Shown here piece after piece: positions 50,485 through 56,621 of a DNA stretch of 64,000 nucleotides; position 1 is the first letter of the stretch, and each line of letters opens with the position of its first letter. The notes beneath the pieces were generated by a model. That model was not told the origin of the DNA, made no database searches, and was given only the letters and a program-made list of their open reading frames with translations. This DNA is from an uncultured Eubacteriales bacterium. Lineage in GTDB: Bacteria; Bacillota; Clostridia; Christensenellales; CAG-138. The translations under genes and the position numbers were made by a program. Location: contig UREK01000001.1 of NCBI GenBank assembly GCA_900546845.1, positions 186,001-250,000 of the forward strand, given 5' to 3'.

Positions 50485-50495
50485 CCAAAAAACCA

Positions 50496-50524
50496 TTGCG
50501 CTTTCGGATTCCATCCATTATAAT
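50496..50524 (+). promoter_or_regulatory. Strong promoter of the putative structured RNA
   Basis: TTGCGC (50496-50501), 17-nt spacer, TATAAT (50519-50524). It drives a transcript starting near 50531 although the next ORF begins only at 50791. Confidence 0.8.
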
Positions 50525-50530
50525 AATAAA

Positions 50531-50757
50531 AGTTATCCAAAGGTTCGGGTCTGTGGTTGCAAGTCGATGCCAGTCGCAGGCGAAACGATCCACATAAGCG
50601 GGGCAAGGCCCCCGTGAGCATGGTGCGGCTTAGATGTAAGCCCGGCCGGGGCGCAGGCCCCGAGAGAAGCAGTAGTGGGGGGCGCGCATGCCTAGTAGCG
50701 AACCTTCCAGCCGGCGGGTGTGGGGGCAAAGACCAGGTCAGCCGAAATCTGGATAAC
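50531..50757 (+). ncRNA. Candidate structured non-coding RNA (possibly raiA-like), ~225 nt
   Basis: A strong promoter is followed by 260 nt with no coding potential (no ribosome binding site before the only ORF) but with strong folding. Visible hairpins: GCGGGGC/GGCCCCCG near 50597-50614, GGCTTA/TAAGCC at 50628-50642, GGGGC/GCCCC at 50648-50664, and CCAG/CTGG enclosing the 3' part (about 50730-50753). The unpaired stretches (e.g. GGTTGCAAGTCGATGCCAG, GCATGCCTAGTAGCGAACC) look like conserved non-helical RNA rather than drift. It is not tmRNA, RNase P, SRP or 6S RNA by their signature sequences. The size and position recall the clostridial raiA motif RNA; a covariance search is needed to assign it. 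It could alternatively be a long leader of the zinc-ribbon gene. Confidence 0.55.
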
Positions 50758-50790
50758 AAAAAATAATTTTTACAAGGGGATATCAGACAC

Positions 50791-51063
50791 ATGTTCCAGG
50801 ACAAGACATTGGTATGCAAGGATTGCGGCGCGGAATTCGTTTTCACCGCAGGCGAACAGGAATTCTACGCTGAAAAAGGCTTCCAGAACGAGCCGATCCG
50901 TTGCAAAGCGTGCCGGAACGCCCGCAAGAGCCAGCGCTCAAATGACCGCGAAATGTACGATGCGGTCTGCGCACAGTGCGGCGCGCCCACCAAGATCCCG
51001 TTCGTTCCCAAGAACGACCGGCCCATCTACTGCAGCGCCTGCTTCCAGAGCCGCAGAGGCTAA
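50791..51063 (+). CDS. Small zinc-ribbon protein (CxxC-CxxC type)
   Basis: A 90-residue cytosolic protein with two zinc ribbons: C-x2-C at VCKDCGAEF paired with RCKACRNARK (first ribbon, about 9-45), and VCAQCGAPT paired with YCSACFQSRR (second ribbon, about 60-88). The arrangement matches the family of small zinc-ribbon/CxxC_CxxC proteins frequent in Clostridia, perhaps nucleic-acid binding; no function is known. AAGGGGA stands 10 nt before the ATG. It lies directly after the putative ncRNA and probably shares its promoter. Confidence 0.85.
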   Translation: MFQDKTLVCKDCGAEFVFTAGEQEFYAEKGFQNEPIRCKACRNARKSQRSNDREMYDAVCAQCGAPTKIPFVPKNDRPIYCSACFQSRRG

Positions 51064-51164
51064 AGAGGCAAACGCGCTTGTAGACGAGCGCAAGGACCCC
51101 CGTGCTTGGGGCTAATCCCCTTTGTTCCGCGAGACGCGGCAAAACGGTGAATTAGAAAAGGCAG

Positions 51165-51193
51165 AAAGCTCCGAGTTTTCGGAGCTTTTTTTG
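51165..51193 (+). terminator. Terminator after the zinc-ribbon gene
   Basis: A perfect 10-bp stem AAAGCTCCGA/TCGGAGCTTT with GTTT loop, continuing into a run of T. Confidence 0.92.
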
Positions 51194-51217
51194 CGCCTGC
51201 AACGGCGGCGAAAAGCA

Positions 51218-51246
51218 TTGCAATTACGCAAAAGGCTTGCTAATAT
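51218..51246 (+). promoter_or_regulatory. Promoter of the VanX-type dipeptidase gene
   Basis: TTGCAA (51218-51223), 17-nt spacer, TAATAT (51241-51246), 28 nt before the ATG at 51275. Confidence 0.7.
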
Positions 51247-51274
51247 AAAAGAAAACGGGAAAGGAGCGTTTAGG

Positions 51275-51919
51275 ATGAACCAGAGCACGAAAGGCATTCC
51301 GAAAAAGGGGGTGCCCGAAGGCTTTCTATATGTCGATGAAGTGATCGAGGATTGCATTGTAGACGCAAAATATGCGGGCACGGATAATTTCATGGGCCGC
51401 CCGGCGGATGGCTACACCGTGCCGCTTGTGGTCGTAACCAGGGAGGCGGCGGAGCGGCTTGTAAAGGCAGCGGCGGTTTTCCGCGAAAAGGGCTGCCTGA
51501 TGAAGTTTTACGATTCCTACCGCCCGCAGCGCGCGGTGGACGATTTCATGCGCTGGGGCGCGGACGTGGAGGATGATCGCCGCAAGCCCGTGCATTACCC
51601 AAATGTGGCGAAGGCGGAGATGTTCGAGCTTGGCTATATCGCCAGGCGTTCCGGCCATACGCGCGGCTGCGCGGTCGACTTGACGCTTGTGGACGCTTCC
51701 ACCATGCAGGAACTCGATATGGGCACCATCTTTGACTTTATGGATGAGCGCTCCCACCACGGGGCCGAGGGCCTTACTCCGTTGCAGGAGGCGAACCGCA
51801 AGCTGCTGTGCGACGTGATGTGCGCAAACGGCTTCCGTTCGTTCGAGAGCGAATGGTGGCATTACGCTGTTACGCCGGAACCGTATCCGGACACGTATTT
51901 CGACTTCCCGATTGAATGA
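51275..51919 (+). CDS. D-Ala-D-Ala dipeptidase, VanX/DdpX type
   Basis: A zinc dipeptidase of 214 residues. The catalytic motif S-x-H-x2-G-x-A-x-D is complete (SGHTRGCAVD, His128 and Asp135), and the second site E-x2-W-H reads ESEWWHY (Glu193, His196). YDSYRPQRAV supplies the conserved Arg (R83). No signal peptide, so it acts in the cytosol on D-Ala-D-Ala. VanX confers glycopeptide resistance only with VanH and VanA; neither is near. A role in peptidoglycan recycling or D-Ala use, like DdpX, is more likely. AAAGGAG precedes the ATG, and the gene has its own promoter. Confidence 0.92.
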   Translation: MNQSTKGIPKKGVPEGFLYVDEVIEDCIVDAKYAGTDNFMGRPADGYTVPLVVVTREAAERLVKAAAVFREKGCLMKFYDSYRPQRAVDDFMRWGADVEDDRRKPVHYPNVAKAEMFELGYIARRSGHTRGCAVDLTLVDASTMQELDMGTIFDFMDERSHHGAEGLTPLQEANRKLLCDVMCANGFRSFESEWWHYAVTPEPYPDTYFDFPIE

Positions 51920-52047
51920 GGCGGAAAAACGGTTCGGCTGCGGCGCACGGAAAAACGGAAGCGCGTAGTCTCCGGCCCGGGCATAGCCCGGGCTGTTCTT
52001 TATGGAGCCTGCAAAGGGAAAAAGCATGGGGATTTCTTTAACAATGG

Positions 52048-52076
52048 TTGTAAGCGGGGGAAGGCTCCTTTATAAT
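52048..52076 (+). promoter_or_regulatory. Promoter of glyA
   Basis: TTGTAA (52048-52053), 17-nt spacer, TATAAT (52071-52076). The ~75-nt leader has a short AGCCG/CGGCT hairpin but no riboswitch that I recognise. Confidence 0.82.
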
Positions 52077-52153
52077 AGACCTGACTGGTTTTGAAAATCA
52101 GCCGGGCGCGTGCGCGGCTGAAATATATTTATTCAAAAGTACGGGAGGGTATT

Positions 52154-53389
52154 ATGATCCAATTTGACCTGATCCGCGCGGTGGATCCGCAGGTCGCTGA
52201 GGCGATGGAACTTGAGCTCGCGCGCCAGCGCGACCATCTGGAGCTGATTGCATCCGAAAACTTTGTTTCCGAGGCCGTTATGGCGGCGATGGGCAGCCAC
52301 CTGACGAACAAATACGCGGAAGGCTACCCCGGCAAGCGCTATTACGGCGGATGCCAGTGCGTGGACATCGTAGAAAACCTGGCCCGGGAGCGCGCCTGCA
52401 AACTCTTCGGCGCAGAGCATGCCAACGTGCAGCCGCACTCCGGCGCGCAGGCGAACCTCGCTGTTTATTTTGCGCTCCTGAACTATGGAGACACCGTGCT
52501 TGGCATGGATCTTTCCCACGGTGGGCACCTGACCCACGGCAGCCCCGTAAACATGTCCGGAAAATACTACAACTTTGTCTCCTATGGCTTAAATCCGGAG
52601 ACGGAGATGATCGACTATGACGAGGTGCGCCGCCTTGCGCTTGCGAACAAACCAAAGCTCCTCGTCGCGGGCGCTTCCGCCTATCCGCGTGCGATCGACT
52701 TTGCGAAGCTGCGCGAGATCGCGGACGAAGCGGGCGCGCTCTTCATGGTGGATATGGCGCACATAGCGGGGCTTGTTGCGGCGGGGCTGCACATGAACCC
52801 CGTGCCCTATGCAGACGTCGTCACCACTACCACGCATAAGACGCTGCGCGGCCCCCGCGGCGGCATGATCCTCTGCAAGGAAACGCTTGCCAAGCAGATT
52901 GACAAGGCGATCTTCCCAGGCACGCAGGGCGGCCCACTGATGCATACCATCGCGGCGAAGGCTGTCTGCTTTGAGGAGGCTTTGCAGCCGGCGTTCAGGG
53001 CGTATCAGCAGCAGGTCGTCAACAACGCGCAGACGCTTGCGGCCGGCCTTTCCGAAAAGGGCGTGAAGCTCGTCTCCGGCGGCACGGACAACCATCTACT
53101 GCTCGTTGATCTCGGTGCGGAAGGCCGCACCGGCAAGGAAGTCGAAGCGCTGCTCGACGCGGCGAACATCACCGCCAACAAGAACACTGTCCCCGGCGAG
53201 ACGCGCAGCCCCTTCGTCACGAGCGGCATCCGCCTCGGCACCCCGGCCGTTACGAGCCGCGGCCTGAAGGAAGCGGACATGGCGCTTGTCGCAGGCTACA
53301 TCGTCCGGATCATCAACGAGGGCGAGGCTGCTGTGCCGGAAGTGAAGGAAGGCGTGCTGGCGCTCACAAAGAAGTATCCGTTGTATTAA
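52154..53389 (+). CDS. glyA: Serine hydroxymethyltransferase
   Basis: Interconverts serine and glycine while charging THF with a one-carbon unit. The 411-residue PLP enzyme shows LIASENFVSEAVMAAMGSHLTNKYAEGYPGKRYYGGC, HSGAQAN, FMVDMAHIAGLVAAG and the PLP lysine in TTTTHKTLRGPRGG (Lys229). All catalytic residues are intact. The ATG at 52154 has GGGAGGG; upstream in-frame codons belong to the leader. It supplies methylene-THF to MetF/MetH and to purine synthesis encoded elsewhere in the window. It ends at an 11-bp terminator (53416-53443). Confidence 0.97.
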   Translation: MIQFDLIRAVDPQVAEAMELELARQRDHLELIASENFVSEAVMAAMGSHLTNKYAEGYPGKRYYGGCQCVDIVENLARERACKLFGAEHANVQPHSGAQANLAVYFALLNYGDTVLGMDLSHGGHLTHGSPVNMSGKYYNFVSYGLNPETEMIDYDEVRRLALANKPKLLVAGASAYPRAIDFAKLREIADEAGALFMVDMAHIAGLVAAGLHMNPVPYADVVTTTTHKTLRGPRGGMILCKETLAKQIDKAIFPGTQGGPLMHTIAAKAVCFEEALQPAFRAYQQQVVNNAQTLAAGLSEKGVKLVSGGTDNHLLLVDLGAEGRTGKEVEALLDAANITANKNTVPGETRSPFVTSGIRLGTPAVTSRGLKEADMALVAGYIVRIINEGEAAVPEVKEGVLALTKKYPLY

Positions 53390-53415
53390 GTAAAAAGCAT
53401 AGCAAAATAGCAAAA

Positions 53416-53443
53416 AATGAGCAGGGTGTAGGCCCTGCTCATT
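53416..53443 (+). terminator. Terminator of glyA
   Basis: A perfect 11-bp stem AATGAGCAGGG/CCCTGCTCATT with 6-nt loop, followed by GTCTGTTTTG. It may also serve the convergent lipoprotein gene. Confidence 0.85.
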
Positions 53444-53461
53444 GTCTGTTTTGATTGTTGT

Positions 53462-53881
53462 TCATGGGTGCTCGTGGTGCCGGTAAAGCACCTCGCGCGT
53501 TTCAACGCGCGGCGTGCCTCCGGGTTCATCTGCCGGGAAATGATCTTCCACGATGTAGGTCACCAGACGATCCTGATAGCGCCCATCCAGAGGGCATTGG
53601 CTGTATTCCCAGGTATCCTCCTTGGGGGTGATGATGGTCTCCGATGCATCGGGAAGGATCAGATTCGGCACGGTGCCGGAAGGCTCTGCAATGTCCTGCC
53701 CCGCATCCGGTGTGGGCTGAGTTTCTGCCGACGCAATAGGCTCTGCGGGATCGGCCACAGCATCCTGCGATCCCGGGAGCACACCGCAGGAGCACAGGAC
53801 AAGGCACAGCGCGAGCAGAAAAGGAAGGAAAGAGATGCGCTTAAAAATTAGATTTACCTGCTTAATTGTCTTCATGATCAT
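53462..53881 (-). CDS. Small lipoprotein with CPLDGRYQDR motif
   Basis: A 139-residue exported lipoprotein: signal sequence (FLPFLLALCLVLCSC) with lipobox L-C-S-C, then an acidic, Pro-rich linker (about 34-85) and a short C-terminal domain QCPLDGRYQDRLVTYIVEDHF...HHEHP. The same C-PLDGRYQDR block occurs in the reading frame at 53882-54220 directly upstream, so the two are paralogous. The start ATG at 53881 follows that frame's stop as TAAATG, and no good Shine-Dalgarno is visible; coupled translation or start at 53875 is possible. Function unknown; the terminal His-rich tail might bind metal. Confidence 0.6.
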   Translation of the reverse strand: MIMKTIKQVNLIFKRISFLPFLLALCLVLCSCGVLPGSQDAVADPAEPIASAETQPTPDAGQDIAEPSGTVPNLILPDASETIITPKEDTWEYSQCPLDGRYQDRLVTYIVEDHFPADEPGGTPRVETREVLYRHHEHP

Positions 53882-54220
53882 TTACAGTACAGGAGGATGG
53901 TCATAATTTCGCGAGGTGGTTGTATATTCTTCTGTCCAACCTAATGCCCCGCAATTATCGCAATTATAGTATTCAGTGTAGTAGCGCGTAACCATACGAT
54001 CCTGATAACGGCCATCCAATGGGCACGCACTAAAGGAACTACTGAAGGAACTATTACTATTTTCAATATAATGTAAAAGTATAATATTGTCAATAGAAAA
54101 TGAAGCACTTTGCAAGCTGAGCGCGGAAGAAATTTGGGATTGATCGGATAAATCCAAACCAACCTGCTTGGGATTCTTGACAGAGCGCCTTCCTGGTGGT
54201 ATAGTATACCCGAAATCCAA
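53882..54220 (-). pseudogene. Probable truncated paralogue of the CPLDGRYQDR lipoprotein
   Basis: The reading frame ends with ACPLDGRYQDRMVTRYY and a Cys pair YYNCDNCGALGW, closely resembling the gene downstream. Its N-terminal part has no signal peptide and lies inside the iscR promoter and operator region (54133-54237), where the codons look like regulatory DNA read by chance. The most likely reading is a gene copy that lost its 5' half. If translated from an internal start it would be a cytosolic fragment. It is AT-rich compared with its surroundings. Confidence 0.45.
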
Positions 54221-54237
54221 CCAAGCTACTTGGGATT
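54133..54237 (+). promoter_or_regulatory. iscR promoter with repeated operator half-sites
   Basis: Promoter: TTGACA (54177-54182), 17-nt spacer, TATAGT (54200-54205). Two similar ~25-nt dyads flank it: 54151-54175 and 54214-54237, each beginning AATCCAA and ending CTTGGGATT. A third half-site TTTGGGATT at 54133-54141 forms another dyad with AATCCAAA at 54151-54158. Their placement just upstream of the -35 and downstream of the -10 suggests autorepression by the Rrf2 protein encoded next. Confidence 0.75.
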
Positions 54238-54249
54238 GAGGTGAGGAAC

Positions 54250-54687
54250 GTGAAGCTTTCCACGCGCGGGCGCTATGGCCTGAAGGCTATGGTAGACCTT
54301 GCGATCGCCTATGGGGGCGGCCCGGTGAGCACTTCTGCGCTTGCGGCGCAGCAGGGCGTGAGCGACGCGTATCTCGAGCAACTCATCAGCAGCCTGCGCA
54401 AGGCGGGGCTTGTGACCTCCAGCCGCGGCGCGCAGGGCGGTTACGCGCTTTCCCGCCCGCCGGAGGAGATCAACGTCGGCGAGATCCTCCGCGTGCTCGA
54501 AGGCTCCACCACGGTGATCGACTGCGTGAGCTCCGAACACGTCAGCTGCGACAACGCATGCTCCTGCTCCGCACGGCCGCTCTGGCTGAAGCTGCAGGCC
54601 AGCATCAACGAGGTACTCGCGGCCACGAGCCTCAAAGACATGGCGGATGATTACAAGATCCAGACGGAGCGGATGAGCCAAAAATAA
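54250..54687 (+). CDS. iscR: Rrf2-family Fe-S-sensing transcriptional regulator IscR
   Basis: A 145-residue winged-helix regulator: KLSTRGRYGLKAMVDLA at the N-terminus, VSDAYLEQLISSLRKAGLVTSSRGAQGGYALSR as recognition helix and wing, and a cluster-binding loop with CVSSEHVSCDNACSC. Three to four Cys are spaced as in IscR, so it should bind a [2Fe-2S] cluster. The start GTG at 54250 has GAGG-type sequence upstream; GTG 54241 is an in-frame alternative. It heads iscR-iscS-iscU and probably represses the operon when clusters are sufficient. Confidence 0.92.
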   Translation: MKLSTRGRYGLKAMVDLAIAYGGGPVSTSALAAQQGVSDAYLEQLISSLRKAGLVTSSRGAQGGYALSRPPEEINVGEILRVLEGSTTVIDCVSSEHVSCDNACSCSARPLWLKLQASINEVLAATSLKDMADDYKIQTERMSQK

Positions 54688-54739
54688 GCCGCCGCGCCTT
54701 TTACGACAGTGAAAAATGAAAGGATGGTCCCAATAGAGA

Positions 54740-55900
54740 ATGAGAAAGGTTTATCTTGACAATGCGGCCACAACCGCGCTTTCCCCGAAGGTGCTCGAAC
54801 AGATGATGCCGTATCTTACAGCCATATACGGCAACCCCTCCAGCCCGCATTCCTTTGGGCAGGAAGCACGCAAGGGTGTGGAGCACGCGCGCGACCAGGT
54901 GGCTAAGGCGCTCAACGCGCTGCCGGAGGAGATCATCTTCACCGGCTGCGGCACGGAAAGCGACAATACCGTCCTCTTTGGCGTGGCCGAGCGCTATGCA
55001 AAGAAGGGCAATCACATCATCACCACCAACGTGGAGCACCATGCGATCCTGCATACCTGCGAAGCGCTCGAAAAGCGCGGGATCGAGGTCACCTACCTCC
55101 CCGTAGACGAAAACGGTATGGTCACGGCGGAGCAGGTTGCAAATGCGATCACGGATAAAACCATCCTCGTCTCCATCATGTTCGCAAACAACGAGGTCGG
55201 CACTATAATGCCCATCGCAGAGATCGGCAAGGTCTGCCGGGAACGCGGCGTGCTGTTCCATACGGACGCGGTGCAGGCCGTCGGCCATATGCCGATTGAC
55301 GTGAAGGCGATGAACATCGACATGCTTTCCCTTTCCGCGCACAAGTTCCATGGCCCCAAAGGGGTGGGCGCGCTTTATATGAAGAAGGGTGTCCGCCTGC
55401 CTGCCTATGTGATGGGAGGTGCGCAGGAGCGCAACCGCCGCGCGGGCACGGAAAACGTTGCGGGCATCGTGGGCCTTGGCGCTGCGATCGAACTTGCGAC
55501 GGAGAACCTTGCGGAGAGCGCCGCGCGCATGACAAAGCTGCGGGATAAGCTCATCGCGGGCATTGCGGCGCGCATCCCGGAGGTGAAGCTCAACGGCCAT
55601 CCAACGCTGCGCCTCCCCAATAACGTGAATTACAGCATCAAGTACATCGAAGGTGAATCCATCCTGCTGATGCTGGACATGAACGGCATCGCCGCATCGA
55701 GCGGCTCCGCCTGTACGTCCGGTTCGCTCGACCCTTCGCATGTGCTGCTCGCGCTCGGCCTTACGCATGAGGTCGCGCACGGCTCCGTGCGCCTCACGTT
55801 GAGCGACGAAACGACGGAGGAGGACATCGACTATGTGCTCGAGGTTCTGCCCAAGGTGGCGGAGCGCCTGCGCGCAATGTCCCCGCTTTACCACGGATAA
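54740..55900 (+). CDS. iscS: Cysteine desulfurase
   Basis: Supplies sulfur for Fe-S clusters from cysteine. The 386-residue PLP enzyme shows YLDNAATTALSP, TNVEHHAIL, MFANNEVGTI, the PLP lysine in LSAHKFHGPKG (Lys202) and the active-site Cys325 in SSGSACTSGSLDPSHVL, the loop typical of group I IscS/NifS. The ATG at 54740 lacks a clear Shine-Dalgarno (GAGA directly before; AAAGGATGG is ~20 nt away), unusual for this genome. It lies between iscR and iscU. Confidence 0.95.
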   Translation: MRKVYLDNAATTALSPKVLEQMMPYLTAIYGNPSSPHSFGQEARKGVEHARDQVAKALNALPEEIIFTGCGTESDNTVLFGVAERYAKKGNHIITTNVEHHAILHTCEALEKRGIEVTYLPVDENGMVTAEQVANAITDKTILVSIMFANNEVGTIMPIAEIGKVCRERGVLFHTDAVQAVGHMPIDVKAMNIDMLSLSAHKFHGPKGVGALYMKKGVRLPAYVMGGAQERNRRAGTENVAGIVGLGAAIELATENLAESAARMTKLRDKLIAGIAARIPEVKLNGHPTLRLPNNVNYSIKYIEGESILLMLDMNGIAASSGSACTSGSLDPSHVLLALGLTHEVAHGSVRLTLSDETTEEDIDYVLEVLPKVAERLRAMSPLYHG

Positions 55901-55929
55901 CGGATTTTTCGAAAGGAGAAAGGCGATAT

Positions 55930-56334
55930 ATGTATACCGAAAAGGTTCTGGATCACTTCAGCAATCCCCGCAACATGGGCGAGGTGGAGGACGCCAACGG
56001 CGTCGGCATGGTGGGCAACGCCAAGTGCGGCGACATCATGCAGATGTTCATCAAGGTAAATGACGACGGCATCATCGAGGACTGCGGCTTCAAGACGTTC
56101 GGCTGCGGCGCTGCGATTGCGACGTCCTCTATGGCGACGGAGATGATCAAGGGAAAGTCCATCGACGAAGCGCTCAAACTCTCCAACGCTGCTGTTGTAG
56201 AGGCGCTTGAGGGCCTGCCGCCGCAGAAGATCCACTGCTCTGTACTTGCGGAGGAAGCTGTCAAGAGCGCAATCGAGGATTATTACAAACGCAAGAACGG
56301 CGAAGTGCCGGAAACGGAAAAGAAAGCGGAATAA
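55930..56334 (+). CDS. iscU: Fe-S cluster scaffold protein IscU/NifU-N
   Basis: A 134-residue scaffold on which clusters are built with sulfur from IscS. The three ligand cysteines are present: Cys33 (AKCGD with the regulatory Asp35), Cys59 (FGCGAA) and Cys103 (IHCSVLAEEA). The C-terminus is short and acidic/basic (NGEVPETEKKAE). GAAAGGAG lies ahead of the ATG. It is followed by a strong terminator, so the operon ends here without mnmA, which often follows in Clostridia. Confidence 0.95.
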   Translation: MYTEKVLDHFSNPRNMGEVEDANGVGMVGNAKCGDIMQMFIKVNDDGIIEDCGFKTFGCGAAIATSSMATEMIKGKSIDEALKLSNAAVVEALEGLPPQKIHCSVLAEEAVKSAIEDYYKRKNGEVPETEKKAE

Positions 56335-56342
56335 AAGGATAC

Positions 56343-56386
56343 AAAAGGGCCGGAGCGGCGTGCTGAACGCCGTTCCGGCCCTTTTT
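56343..56386 (+). terminator. Terminator of the isc operon
   Basis: Long stem AAAAGGGCCGGA-GCGGCG / CGCCG-TTCCGGCCCTTTT with a 7-nt loop and a T5 run, 8 nt after the iscU stop. Confidence 0.92.
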
Positions 56387-56621
56387 GCAGTTTTATATGT
56401 GCCACTGCGGGGCGGGGAGGGCAGCCAGCCCCGCGCGAAGGTGAGTACCGCAAGGAAAGCGCCGGGCGCGGCAAACGGAAGGTGCCAAGCGCTTTCAAAC
56501 CGGAAGAAAACGCGGCGCTTTGCTGCCAAAAAATTTGAATAAAGGAGATGATTTTTCTATGGAAATGCGCTATAATAAAATAGTTTGAATTAAAAAGTAT
56601 AGTACAAAGGAGCATGAAGAC
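56387..56621 (+). other. Leader/intergenic region before pnp
   Basis: No gene supported. It holds a GC-rich palindromic part (GCGGGGC...GCCCCGC, near 56407-56433) and, nearer to pnp, TATAAT at 56572-56577 with no good -35, the likely promoter. In other bacteria PNPase controls its own mRNA through a leader hairpin; the GC-rich stem could serve this but is upstream of the likely start of transcription. Confidence 0.45.

Noticed and set aside
50557..50766. Short ORF inside the putative ncRNA
   Set aside because: No ribosome binding site, Arg/Gly-rich composition, and it runs through strong hairpins; better explained as RNA.
56571..56600. Nine-codon leader peptide (MEMRYNKIV) before pnp
   Set aside because: It overlaps the likely -10 element TATAAT, so it would not be transcribed from that promoter.
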